Positions 36,762-45,270 of a DNA stretch of 64,000 nt are shown piece by piece (within the stretch, counting starts at the first letter, position 1; each line of letters begins with the position of its first letter). The stretch comes from Massilia agrisoli (lineage in GTDB: Bacteria > Pseudomonadota > Gammaproteobacteria > Burkholderiales > Burkholderiaceae_D), in the NCBI RefSeq assembly GCF_020831365.1, contig NZ_JAJHPV010000009.1, forward strand, positions 310,001 to 374,000. The letters are read 5' to 3'. The notes under the pieces were generated by a model. It ran no database searches. It was not told the DNA's origin and saw nothing but the letters and a program-made list of their open reading frames with translations. The translations under genes and the position numbers were made by a program.

Positions 36762-36974
36762 ATGAGTGTCCAGGAATTACATGGTATTACCCTTGAAGCG
36801 ATATTGACCCGCCTGGTCGACCATTACGGTTGGGACCAGCTGGGCAAGCGGGTCGCGATTAATTGTTTCCTCAGCGATCCGAGCATCAAGTCGAGCCTGA
36901 AGTTCCTGCGCAAGACCCCGTGGGCGCGCAAGGAAGTCGAGGATTTGTACCTGAACACACGTTTTACCAACTAG
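36762..36974 (+). CDS. VF530-type small DNA-binding protein
   Basis: A 70-residue protein that fits the VF530/DUF2132 family throughout: [23 protein letters not shown] and then [31 protein letters not shown]. The family has a compact double-stranded-DNA-binding fold; its biological role is unclear. The DUF4404 gene follows 12 bp later and may be cotranscribed. Confidence 0.9.
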   Translation: MSVQELHGITLEAILTRLVDHYGWDQLGKRVAINCFLSDPSIKSSLKFLRKTPWARKEVEDLYLNTRFTN

Positions 36975-36986
36975 AGCGAGCCTGAC

Positions 36987-37277
36987 ATGTTGAATGACGA
37001 TGCATCGAACCTGAAGGCACACCTGAAGAGCCTGCACGCTAACCTCGAACAGACGGAACATGTCGATGACGAGCTGCAGGAGTTGCTGCGCCAGCTGGAT
37101 GGCGACATCAAGAACCTGCTCGAGAAGGGCGCCGAGGAGGAGCTGGAGGAAGAGGGCGGGCCATACGGGCTGGCTGAGCGGACCCAGGAGATTACGGCGC
37201 GGTTTGCGGTCGAGCATCCGACGCTGGAGCCGACGCTGCGTGAGCTGGGCAGGATTCTGCAGAACATGGGGATCTAG
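36987..37277 (+). CDS. DUF4404 family protein
   Basis: A 96-residue acidic, helical protein (LKAHLKSLHANLEQTEHVDDELQELLRQLDGDI) with a C-terminal FAVEHPTLEPTLRELGRILQNMGI. Both ends match the DUF4404 family, of unknown function. It starts 12 bp after the VF530 gene and ends just before a REP-like element. Confidence 0.85.
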   Translation: MLNDDASNLKAHLKSLHANLEQTEHVDDELQELLRQLDGDIKNLLEKGAEEELEEEGGPYGLAERTQEITARFAVEHPTLEPTLRELGRILQNMGI

Positions 37278-37290
37278 GCCTGCCTAACGG

Positions 37291-37391
37291 CGTCATTCCC
37301 GTGAAAACGGGAATCCATGCCCCGTTCGCAGCACTCATCCGCCAACTCATCGACAGAGTCAGCATGGGTTCCCGCATGCGCGGGAACGACG
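37291..37391. repeat. Paired REP-like palindromes (REPIN-like)
   Basis: The left unit CGTCATTCCCGTGAAAACGG and the right unit TTCCCGCATGCGCGGGAACG sit in inverted orientation about 50 bp apart. The left unit has ATTCCCGTG where the other copies have GTTCCCGCG, so it is a diverged member. Confidence 0.72.
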
Positions 37392-37511
37392 TCCGGGTGT
37401 CGCAATCCGGACACAAGTTATTGATAGTTAAGACATTTTTCGGGCTCGGCCGCCATTGCAAAATGGCTGGCGATCGGCTTCGCCTACCTTTTTCCGGTAC
37501 AATACCGGCCA

Positions 37512-39791
37512 ATGAGCTCCCCATCGAACCTGTTTGCGACCGTCCCGAAGCGGTCTAGCCGCGCTGCTGCTGCGCCTTTCCTCCCCATGACCCGTGCGGA
37601 GATGGACAAGCTCGGCTGGGACCAGTGCGACGTCATCGTGGTCACCGGCGACGCTTATATCGACCATCCAAGCTTCGGCATGGCGCTGATCGGGCGTGTG
37701 CTGGAAGCCCAAGGTTTCCGCGTCGGCATCATCAGCCAGCCTGACTGGCATTCGGCCGATCCGTTCCGCGCGCTTGGCAAGCCTCGCCTGTTCTTCGGCA
37801 TCACCGCCGGCAACATGGATTCGATGATCAACCGCTACACGGCCGACCGCAAGATCCGTTCCGAGGATGCGTACACCGCCCACGGCGAGCCGAACAAGCG
37901 CCCGGACCGCACCGTGACCGTCTACGCCCAGCGCGCGCGCGAAGCCTACCCGGACGTGCCGGTCATCGTCGGTTCGATCGAGGCGTCGCTGCGCCGCATC
38001 GCCCATTACGATTACTGGTCGGACAAGGTTCGCCGCTCCGTGCTGCCTGATTCCAAGGCTGACCTGCTTCTGTTCGGTAACGCCGAACGCGCCATCGTCG
38101 ACCTCGCGCACCGCCTCAACGCAGGCGAGAACATCAAGGACATCCGCGACCTGCGCGGTACCGGCTTCATGGTGCCGCAGGGCTGGCTGCCGGCCGACGA
38201 CTGGTCGGTGCACAACTCGACCCGCGTCGATGTGCCCGGCAAGGTGGAGGCCCATCCCGACCCGTACGCGATGACGGTGGAAGACAAGACCGCCTGCGCC
38301 ACCGACGCCGCTGCGAAAGAAGCGGAAGTCGTCAAGCCGATCCGCATCATGACGCGCGAAGAGCGCGCCGCCGCGGCGAAAGAAAAACACCACAAGACCG
38401 TGGTGCGCCTGCCAGCCTACGACGTGGTCAAGGACGACCCGGTGATGTACGCGCACGCCTCGCGCGTGTTCCACCTGGAATCGAATCCGGGCAATGCGCG
38501 CGCGCTGGTGCAGGCCCACGGCGAACGCGACGTGTGGCTGAACCCGCCGCCGCTGCCCTTGCAGATGGACGAGATGGACGGCGTGTTCGACCTGTCGTAC
38601 GCGCGCGCGCCGCACCCAAGCTATGGCAACGCGCGCATCCCGGCGTGGGAAATGATCCGCTTCTCGGTCAACATCATGCGCGGCTGCTTCGGCGGCTGCA
38701 CCTTCTGCTCGATTACGGAGCACGAGGGCCGCATCATCCAGAGCCGCTCGGAGCCGTCGATCCTGCGCGAAATCGAGCACATCCGCGACAAGACCAAGGG
38801 CTTTACCGGCACCATTTCCGACCTGGGCGGCCCTACCGCGAACATGTACCGCCTGCAGTGCAAGGACAAGAAGATCGAGGAAAGCTGCCGCCGCCTGTCG
38901 TGCGTGTATCCGAGCATCTGCGTCAACCTTGGCACCGACCACAGCAAGCTGATCTCCGTGTACCGCAAGGCGCGCGCGATTCCTGGCGTGAAGAAGGTCT
39001 TGATTTCGTCCGGCCTGCGCTACGACCTGGCCGTGCGTTCGCCGGAGTACGTCAAGGAACTGGTGACCCACCACGTGGGCGGCCTGCTGAAGATCGCGCC
39101 GGAACACACCGAAGAAAACACGCTGACCAAGATGATGAAGCCGGGCATCGGCGCTTACGATGAATTCAAGCGCATGTTCGACAAGTTCTCGCTGGAAGCG
39201 GGCAAGAAGCAGTACCTGATTCCGTACTTCATCGCGGCTCACCCGGGCACGACCGATGAGGACATGCTGAACCTGGCGCTGTGGCTGAAGAAGAACAATT
39301 TCCAGCTCGACCAGGTGCAGACCTTCACGCCGACGCCGATGGCGATGGCAACCACGATGTACCACACGCGCAAGAATCCGCTGCACAAGGTGACCGAGGA
39401 TTCCGAGGTCGTCGAAACGGCGCGCAGCGGCAAGATCCGCAAGATCCACAAGGCATTCCTGCGCTACCAGGACCCGGAAAACTGGCCGATCCTGCGCGAG
39501 GCGCTGGTCAAGATGGGCCGTGGCGACCTGATCGGAAACGGCGACAAGCACCTGATCCCCGCATCCGGCAGCGAGGCGGCGCCGGCTGGCGGCGAGCGCG
39601 GCAAGCGCATGGCGCCGGGCTTCGGTCCGGAGAAGTTTGTCCCGCCAGGCAAGCGCGCCGTGCCGCGCGCAGCGACGTCGACACCGTTCATGGCGCCGGA
39701 AAGCAAGATCCGGCCTTCGATCCTGTCGACCATCAAGACCAAGGCCAAGCCAGCCGCGGCCGCCAAGGGCGCACGCACGGGCCGCAAGTAA
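37512..39791 (+). CDS. ygiQ: YgiQ family radical SAM protein
   Basis: A 759-residue radical SAM enzyme of unknown reaction. The cluster cysteines 392, 396 and 399 lie in [19 protein letters not shown]. The N-terminal UPF0313 domain starts [11 protein letters not shown] and continues [29 protein letters not shown]-terminal basic Ala/Pro-rich tail from about residue 680 is typical. It appears monocistronic with a good terminator at 39825-39857. Confidence 0.95.
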   Translation: MSSPSNLFATVPKRSSRAAAAPFLPMTRAEMDKLGWDQCDVIVVTGDAYIDHPSFGMALIGRVLEAQGFRVGIISQPDWHSADPFRALGKPRLFFGITAGNMDSMINRYTADRKIRSEDAYTAHGEPNKRPDRTVTVYAQRAREAYPDVPVIVGSIEASLRRIAHYDYWSDKVRRSVLPDSKADLLLFGNAERAIVDLAHRLNAGENIKDIRDLRGTGFMVPQGWLPADDWSVHNSTRVDVPGKVEAHPDPYAMTVEDKTACATDAAAKEAEVVKPIRIMTREERAAAAKEKHHKTVVRLPAYDVVKDDPVMYAHASRVFHLESNPGNARALVQAHGERDVWLNPPPLPLQMDEMDGVFDLSYARAPHPSYGNARIPAWEMIRFSVNIMRGCFGGCTFCSITEHEGRIIQSRSEPSILREIEHIRDKTKGFTGTISDLGGPTANMYRLQCKDKKIEESCRRLSCVYPSICVNLGTDHSKLISVYRKARAIPGVKKVLISSGLRYDLAVRSPEYVKELVTHHVGGLLKIAPEHTEENTLTKMMKPGIGAYDEFKRMFDKFSLEAGKKQYLIPYFIAAHPGTTDEDMLNLALWLKKNNFQLDQVQTFTPTPMAMATTMYHTRKNPLHKVTEDSEVVETARSGKIRKIHKAFLRYQDPENWPILREALVKMGRGDLIGNGDKHLIPASGSEAAPAGGERGKRMAPGFGPEKFVPPGKRAVPRAATSTPFMAPESKIRPSILSTIKTKAKPAAAAKGARTGRK

Positions 39792-39824
39792 GCCGCCCGG
39801 CGCGCTGCGCCTTACACCAGGCAG

Positions 39825-39857
39825 GGCCACTTCCGCACGCGCGGCAGTGGCCTTTTT
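39825..39857 (+). terminator. Rho-independent terminator of ygiQ
   Basis: The stem GGCCACT/AGTGGCC is followed at once by TTTTT (39853-39857). The loop is GC-rich and long (14 nt). It lies 34 bp after the ygiQ stop. Confidence 0.8.
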
Positions 39858-40008
39858 ACATGATTGTGGTGCAACAGTCGATTGTTACAATTCTCGCGTC
39901 GGGCTGCAGGGAATTTACGTACAATCTCACTAGAATGCATTGCTCCAGCGCACCGTTCCGGCGGCCGCTCCCACTGAGATGACATCCCTGCACCTGGCCC
40001 AACGGACG

Positions 40009-42771
40009 ATGAGCACCTTCGCCAACCTGCGCCAGGTTGCCGTGCTGGCGCTCGTCCTCGGCGCCGCGCTGCCGGCCCATGCGCTTGAGCGGGTCACGCT
40101 CCAGCTCAAGCACCTCCACCAGTTCCAGTTTGCCGGCTATTACGCTGCGCTCGAAAAGGGCTATTACCGCGACGCCGGCCTCGATGTGCGCATCCTCGAA
40201 GGCAAGGACGGCAACGAGCCGGAGCGCAACGTAATCGCCGGCAAGGCGCAGTTCGGCGTGGGCAGCAGCAGCCTGCTGCTGGCGCGGCTGGCCGGCAAGC
40301 CGGTGGTGGTGCTCGGCACCATCTTCCAGCATTCGCCTTACGTGCTGCTGGTGGCGCGCCGGGATGGCGTCAAGGACCTGCGCTCGATCATGGGCAAACG
40401 GGTCATGATCGGTTCGCTCACCGACGAACTGACCCAGGCCGACGAGCTGTTCGCCTACCTGAAGAAGGAGGGCATCCCGATGTCGAGCATGGTGCGGGTC
40501 GACCATAGCTTCGACCCGCAGGACCTGGTCAGCGGCAAGGTTGATGCGTATTCCGCCTACATCACGAATGAGCCGTATTTCCTGGACCGGATCGGCTTCG
40601 CCTACGACATCTACAGTCCGCGGGCAGCCGGCATCGACTTCTACGGCGACAACCTGTTTACCAGCGAAAGCGAGATCGCCCTGCATCCCGAGCGCGTGCG
40701 CGCATTCCGCGCGGCCAGCATGAAGGGCTGGGCCTATGCGATGAGCCACCAGGAAGAAATCGCCGACCTGATCCGGGCGAAATACACCACGCGCCACGAA
40801 CGCGAGCACCTGCTGTACGAGGCGCGCCAGATGGTGCCGCTGGTGCAGCCTGTGCTGGTCGAGCTGGGCTATACGAACCCGGACCGCTGGCGCCATATTG
40901 CCGACAGCTATGCGGAGCTGGGCATGCTTCCACGCAATGCCTCCTTCCCTGGCTTCCTGTACCGGCCGGAAACACCGCTGCACCAGACATGGATGTTCCG
41001 CGCCGCGGTCGCCGCCTGCCTGGTTTTGCTGGCCGCGATGGCGGTGCATTTGTGGCTGCTGGCGCGCGAACGCAAGCGCGCGCGAGAGACCATCCGCAAG
41101 GGCGAACGGCGCTTCCGCACCATGTTCGAGGAAGCGCCGATGGGCATCGCGCTGATCGATTCGGCCACCGGCGAGTTCAAGGACATCAACCCGCGCTACG
41201 CGCAGATCACCGGGCGCTCGTTCGACGAGGTGCTGCGCGGCAGCTGGGCCGATTTCGTGCATCCGGACGACGCCGAATGCGTGGCCGCGCTGGCCGCCAA
41301 CGGCACCGCAGGGCTCAAGATGACGACGCGGCTGGTGCGCCCGGACGGCTCGGTGGTGTGGATCGACATGTCGGTCGCCGCGATCGAAACCGAGTCGCAC
41401 GGCCATCCGCACCACCTGTGCATGATCGAGGACGTGACTGAAAAGAAGAAATCGGAAGCGCTGATCTGGCAGCAAGCCAATTTCGACTCCCTGACACAGC
41501 TGCCGAACCGGCGCATGTTCCATGACCGCCTGGAAATCGAGATCGCCAAGAGCCGCCGCGAGGGCCTGCGCACGGCCATCCTGTTCATCGACCTCGACCA
41601 CTTCAAGGAAGTTAACGATACCCTCGGCCACCACCAGGGCGACGTGCTGCTGGTCGAGGCGTCCGAGCGCATCCGCGCCTGCGTGCGCGTCACCGACACG
41701 GTCGCGCGCCTGGGCGGCGACGAATTCACGGTGATCCTGTCCGGGCTGGACGAGTCGGCCCGCAGCGACCTGATTGCCGCCAAGATCCTCGATGCGATGC
41801 AGGCGCCGTTCGAATTGGGCCAGGAACAGGCTTTCGTGTCGGCCAGCATCGGCATCACCCTGTTCCCGGACGACGCCGACGACGTTGACGACCTGCTCAA
41901 GCATGCCGACCAGGCCATGTACGCGGCCAAGGGCGCGGGGCGCAACCGCTTCAGCTACTTCACGCCGGCGCTGCAGGTAGCCGCGCTCAACCGCATGCGC
42001 CTGACCAACGACCTGCGCGGTGCGATCCGCGCCAACCAGCTGCGCGTGTACTTCCAGCCGATCGTCCACCTGCGCACCGGGCGCATCCACAAGGCCGAAG
42101 CGCTGGTGCGCTGGCAGCATCCGCAGCGCGGGCTGGTCAGTCCGGTCGACTTCATCGCGCTGGCCGAGTCGAGCGGGCTGATCGTCGATATCGGCGAATG
42201 GATGTTCAGGGAATCGGCGCGCTGGGCGCGGCGCTGGCGCGGCGAGCACCATCCCGATTTCCAGGTCAGCGTCAACCAGTCGCCGCTGGAATTCCAGCGC
42301 GAGGGGCAGGCCTACGACCGCTGGTTCGCGCATATGCACGACATCGGCCTGGAAGGCGCTGCATTGGTGGTGGAAATCACCGAAGGCCTGCTGCTCGACG
42401 CCAGCGCCGGCGTCACCGACAAGCTGTTGCAGTTGCGCGACGCCGGCATCCAGGTGGCGCTGGACGACTTCGGCACCGGCTACTCGTCGCTTTCCTACCT
42501 GAAGAAGTTCGACATCGACTACCTGAAGATCGATCGCTCGTTCACCCGTAACCTGGCGCCGCAGTCGAGCGACATGGCGCTGTCGGAGGCGATCATCGTG
42601 ATGGCCCACAAGCTGGGGCTGAGGGTGGTGGCCGAGGGTGTCGAGACCGCCGAACAGCGCGACCTGCTGCTGGCGGCCGGCTGCGATTACGGGCAGGGCT
42701 ACCTGTTCGCCCGGCCGATGCCGGCCGAGGAATTCGATGCACTGCTGCGTTCGCAGCGCGTGCTCGCCTGA
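40009..42771 (+). CDS. THI5-like sensor-PAS-GGDEF-EAL c-di-GMP protein
   Basis: A 920-residue bifunctional-type c-di-GMP protein. A signal peptide (VAVLALVLGAALPAHA) is followed by a complete NMT1/THI5-like periplasmic binding domain (about 25-320), with LKHLHQFQFAGYYAALEKGYY and AGLDVRILEGKDG. A membrane helix lies near 330-350, then PAS (about 365-480), GGDEF with intact RLGGDEF near 568, and EAL with KAEALVRWQHP near 697. The DDFGTGYSSLSYL loop and LKIDRSF are intact, so both cyclase and phosphodiesterase activities are possible. In-frame ATGs at 39979 and 40009 compete; 40009 gives the cleaner signal peptide. Confidence 0.9.
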   Translation: MSTFANLRQVAVLALVLGAALPAHALERVTLQLKHLHQFQFAGYYAALEKGYYRDAGLDVRILEGKDGNEPERNVIAGKAQFGVGSSSLLLARLAGKPVVVLGTIFQHSPYVLLVARRDGVKDLRSIMGKRVMIGSLTDELTQADELFAYLKKEGIPMSSMVRVDHSFDPQDLVSGKVDAYSAYITNEPYFLDRIGFAYDIYSPRAAGIDFYGDNLFTSESEIALHPERVRAFRAASMKGWAYAMSHQEEIADLIRAKYTTRHEREHLLYEARQMVPLVQPVLVELGYTNPDRWRHIADSYAELGMLPRNASFPGFLYRPETPLHQTWMFRAAVAACLVLLAAMAVHLWLLARERKRARETIRKGERRFRTMFEEAPMGIALIDSATGEFKDINPRYAQITGRSFDEVLRGSWADFVHPDDAECVAALAANGTAGLKMTTRLVRPDGSVVWIDMSVAAIETESHGHPHHLCMIEDVTEKKKSEALIWQQANFDSLTQLPNRRMFHDRLEIEIAKSRREGLRTAILFIDLDHFKEVNDTLGHHQGDVLLVEASERIRACVRVTDTVARLGGDEFTVILSGLDESARSDLIAAKILDAMQAPFELGQEQAFVSASIGITLFPDDADDVDDLLKHADQAMYAAKGAGRNRFSYFTPALQVAALNRMRLTNDLRGAIRANQLRVYFQPIVHLRTGRIHKAEALVRWQHPQRGLVSPVDFIALAESSGLIVDIGEWMFRESARWARRWRGEHHPDFQVSVNQSPLEFQREGQAYDRWFAHMHDIGLEGAALVVEITEGLLLDASAGVTDKLLQLRDAGIQVALDDFGTGYSSLSYLKKFDIDYLKIDRSFTRNLAPQSSDMALSEAIIVMAHKLGLRVVAEGVETAEQRDLLLAAGCDYGQGYLFARPMPAEEFDALLRSQRVLA

Positions 42772-42969
42772 CATCGGATAGACGCCACACACTAATCCCG
42801 CGTGCACATCCCTGTACACAGCAAATTCCGTGTAATATAGTTCCTTTGGGAAACACCTGTTACAATTTTATTATCTGATGCGTGTCCACAACGGCATGTT
42901 TGCTGAATAAATTGAACGGAGCGCAGGCCATCCCTGCGCCGCCGGTAGTGACCCTGACGAGGAACTGTA

Positions 42970-44121
42970 GTGATCGACCTTAAAACATTCATGCTGGTGC
43001 TTGCCATCGGCAACATCGGCCTGGCCATGCTGATGACTGGCTACGCCCGCTCGCAGCGCCATCCGGCGATGCGCATCTGGACCTGGTCCAAGTTGATGGT
43101 CGGCTCCGCCTACCTGATGGGCTGGTTCCAGCATCCCGGCTCACCGCCGTGGCACAGTATTTCCGCCAACAGCCTGGTCATGATCGGCATCATGCTGGAA
43201 GTGTCGGCCTATTGCACTTTCTTCGGATTCAACAGGTGGAAGCGGGTGCTGTACCCGTTCGCGGCGCTGTCGATTGTTGCCTACATTGGCCTGCGGATCG
43301 CGGGCGCGCCGGTCGAGTATGCCACGGCCCTGATGTCAGGCATGATCGCGGCGATGATCGGCGCCATGGCGTTCGCGTTGCTGCGACCGGGTGGCGAGAG
43401 CTCGCTCCTGCGGCGCATCATCGGTGTCAATGACGGCGCCTTCTTCCTGGCGACGGGCGCGTTCGCGATGACGATCCTGTTCCCTGGCAGCTTCACCTTG
43501 CTGACCCCGCATGCGGCGCACGCCTCCACCTTCATCACTGGCTACCTGCTGGTGATTGTCAACGGCTTCGGCTTCCTGCTGCTGTGCATGGAAAAAGACG
43601 ACCGCGAAATGGCGCTGCTGGCCACGACCGACAGCCTGACCGGACTGGTGAACCGGCGCGCCTTCTTCGACCGCACCGACGCCGCGCGCATGCTGTCGGG
43701 GCGCATGCGCAAGCCGATCTCGCTGATGATGCTCGACATCGACCACTTCAAGGCGCTCAACGACCGTTTCGGCCACGCCTGCGGCGACGAAGCGCTGTGC
43801 GTGTTTGCCGACACCTCGCGCGGCGTGCTGCGAGAACACGACATCATGGGCCGCCTGGGCGGCGAGGAATTCGCGCTGGCGCTGCCCGGCACCGACCTGC
43901 CTGGCGCGCTGCAAGCGGCCGAACGGCTGCGCGAAGCGGTCGAACGGGTGATCCTGCCCAAGCATGGTTATGCGATGACTGTCAGTATCGGCGTGGTGCT
44001 GATCGACCCGAATGAGGACATCAACGCAGCGCTGGCGCGCGCCGACCAGGCGCTGTACCAGGCCAAGAGCAGCGGGCGCAACCGGGTTGAGAGCGGCGAG
44101 CCGATGCTCAAGTTCGCATAA
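42970..44121 (+). CDS. Membrane-bound diguanylate cyclase
   Basis: A 383-residue protein from a GTG start at 42970 with GAGGA upstream. About six membrane helices fill residues 1-200 with no recognised sensor family. The GGDEF domain (about 215-375) has TDSLTGLVNRRAFFDR, LDIDHFKALNDRFGH and the active motif RLGGEEFA near 296. No RxxD inhibitory site was found upstream. It probably makes c-di-GMP; it follows the THI5-PAS-GGDEF-EAL gene after 198 bp. Confidence 0.92.
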   Translation: MIDLKTFMLVLAIGNIGLAMLMTGYARSQRHPAMRIWTWSKLMVGSAYLMGWFQHPGSPPWHSISANSLVMIGIMLEVSAYCTFFGFNRWKRVLYPFAALSIVAYIGLRIAGAPVEYATALMSGMIAAMIGAMAFALLRPGGESSLLRRIIGVNDGAFFLATGAFAMTILFPGSFTLLTPHAAHASTFITGYLLVIVNGFGFLLLCMEKDDREMALLATTDSLTGLVNRRAFFDRTDAARMLSGRMRKPISLMMLDIDHFKALNDRFGHACGDEALCVFADTSRGVLREHDIMGRLGGEEFALALPGTDLPGALQAAERLREAVERVILPKHGYAMTVSIGVVLIDPNEDINAALARADQALYQAKSSGRNRVESGEPMLKFA

Positions 44122-44249
44122 GTCGCAGCAAGTTTTTCGCTATTTTTCGAAAAACCCTTGCGCAGGTCGAAAGGTATTTGCTATGATTCGGCCTCTTCAG
44201 ACGCGATGACAAGCGTCGGATGCAAGAAGTCTTTGGGTTAAGCGTAAAT

Positions 44250-44325
44250 GGGTGCTTAGCTCAGTTGGTAGAGCGGCGCCCTTACAAGGCGTAGGTCGGG
44301 AGTTCGACCCTCTCAGCACCCACCA
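44250..44325 (+). tRNA. tRNA-Val (anticodon TAC)
   Basis: A 76-nt cloverleaf including encoded CCA. The acceptor stem GGGTGCT pairs with AGCACCC, the D-loop is AGCTCAGTTGGTAGAGC, the anticodon loop is CTTACAA, and the T-arm is GTCGGGAGTTCGACCC. All invariant positions are in place. Confidence 0.97.
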
Positions 44326-44374
44326 GCACTCAGAGGCCTGCATCATGATCAGCAATACCGATCAGAGTAAAAAC

Positions 44375-44451
44375 GGAGTGGTAGTTCAGTTGGTTAGAAT
44401 ACCGGCCTGTCACGCCGGGGGTCGCGGGTTCGAGCCCCGTCCGCTCCGCCA
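44375..44451 (+). tRNA. tRNA-Asp (anticodon GTC)
   Basis: A 77-nt cloverleaf with encoded CCA. The acceptor GGAGTGG pairs with CCGCTCC, the anticodon loop is CTGTCAC, and the T-arm is GCGGGTTCGAGCCCCGT. It lies 49 bp after tRNA-Val, probably in one transcript. Its last 21 nt are the start of the tandem repeat downstream. Confidence 0.97.
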
Positions 44452-44803
44452 GAAAAAAGAAAAAGGGTCCGACTTGTCGGGCCCTTTTTCCATTCCGAGA
44501 TCAGAGTGTTCCCCCTGCGGGGAACACGGATTGGGGCTCGAAGGGATTTCCCTGCAGGGAAATCCGCGGCCTGCGGCACGTAGGCGAGCCCCGTCCGCTC
44601 CGCCAGAAAAAAGAAAAAGGGTCCGACTTGTCGGGCCCTTTTTCCATTCCGAGGTCAGAGTGTTCCCCCTGCGGGGAACACGGATTGGGGCTCGAAGGGA
44701 TTTCCCTGCAGGGAAATCCGCGGCCTGCGGCACGTAGGCGAGCCCCGTCCGCTCCGCCAGAAAAAAGAAAAAGGGTCCGACTTGTCGGGCCCTTTTTCCA
44801 TTC
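44431..44803. repeat. Tandem 154-bp repeat of the tRNA-Asp 3' end plus terminator
   Basis: The 21-nt tRNA-Asp 3' end (CGAGCCCCGTCCGCTCCGCCA) recurs at 44431, 44585 and 44739, a period of exactly 154 bp. Each unit continues with a terminator hairpin. The first two units also carry two small palindromes, GTTCCCCCTGCGGGGAAC and ATTTCCCTGCAGGGAAAT. Copies 1 and 2 differ at one base that I can see; copy 3 stops matching near 44803. No tRNA body is present in copies 2 and 3. Confidence 0.92.
44461..44489 (+). terminator. Rho-independent terminator after tRNA-Asp
   Basis: The stem AGGGTCCGA/TCGGGCCCT with loop CTTG is followed by TTTTT. Identical copies occur at 44615-44643 and 44769-44797 through the 154-bp repeat, so the tRNA transcript faces three terminators in a row. 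Confidence 0.88.
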
Positions 44804-44817
44804 TGCGGCTTCCCTTC

Positions 44818-44901
44818 ATGGTTTGGGGTCTGACCCCGTAGTTGCATGGTTTGGGGTCTGACCCCAAAGTTGCTTGGCTTTGGGGTCTGACCCCGAAGTT
44901 G
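44818..44901. repeat. Triple GGGGTCTGACCCC palindrome array
   Basis: Perfect 13-bp palindromes occur at 44825-44837, 44853-44865 and 44882-44894, spaced 28-29 bp, each followed by a short segment ending AGTTG. The core also appears in the repeats at 25235-25456. Confidence 0.85.
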
Positions 44902-45060
44902 AGACAATTGATTTTTTCAAGCCATCGCCGCCCGCCTGGATCCCTGAATCACGTTCTCGATGACATCATTTTGACATCATCTTTTTAACAATTCCGCCAA
45001 GAATTGTCCAAATAAAAACAAGCGATAAAGCGGCAATAGCCGCTCTTAGCCGAACAACAT

Positions 45061-45074
45061 TTGATTTTGATCAA
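45061..45074. promoter_or_regulatory. FNR/Anr-type box
   Basis: TTGATTTTGATCAA is an exact match to TTGATNNNNATCAA, the consensus for FNR/CRP-family oxygen regulators. It lies about 200 bp before the subtilase ATG in an AT-rich promoter region. The match is by sequence only and could be chance. Confidence 0.45.
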
Positions 45075-45270
45075 ACATTCCGTTCAAGTGTTGTGAATAC
45101 GCCGAATTCGAATGAATTCACGAATCTTTCTTTCCGTTTAGGCGTAATCTGCAGAGCCTGCTTAAAAAGTGGGTCTGCGTAACAATTGCGCAGAAAAAAA
45201 ACGGCAGCGCGTCCGGTACACCGGAGGTGACTGCCACCATAAAAATTCTTACGGAAAAAAAGGATTTGAC

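Larger units (their letters stand above)
44452..45270. other. Intergenic region between tRNA-Asp and the subtilase gene
   Basis: This 819-bp stretch has no credible gene. It contains the 154-bp tandem repeat, then three GGGGTCTGACCCC palindromes (44825-44894), then an AT-rich part from about 44900 that includes an FNR-like box at 45061-45074 and must contain the promoter of the subtilase gene. Confidence 0.8.

Noticed and set aside
37428-39830. 800-codon minus-strand frame opposite ygiQ
   Set aside because: Antisense shadow with an Arg/Val/His-rich translation and no motif.
39856-42819. 987-codon open frame on the minus strand opposite the THI5-PAS-GGDEF-EAL gene
   Set aside because: It mirrors a gene with clear domains; long antisense frames are expected in high-GC coding DNA. 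The translation is low in family-like motifs.
44431-44803. CRISPR-like direct repeats
   Set aside because: The whole 154-bp unit is repeated with no variable spacers, and there are only about 2.4 copies; it is a tandem duplication.
44252-44907. Open frames on both strands over the tRNA genes and 154-bp repeats
   Set aside because: They translate tRNA and repeat sequence; the open frames arise because the repeat period and base content lack stops.
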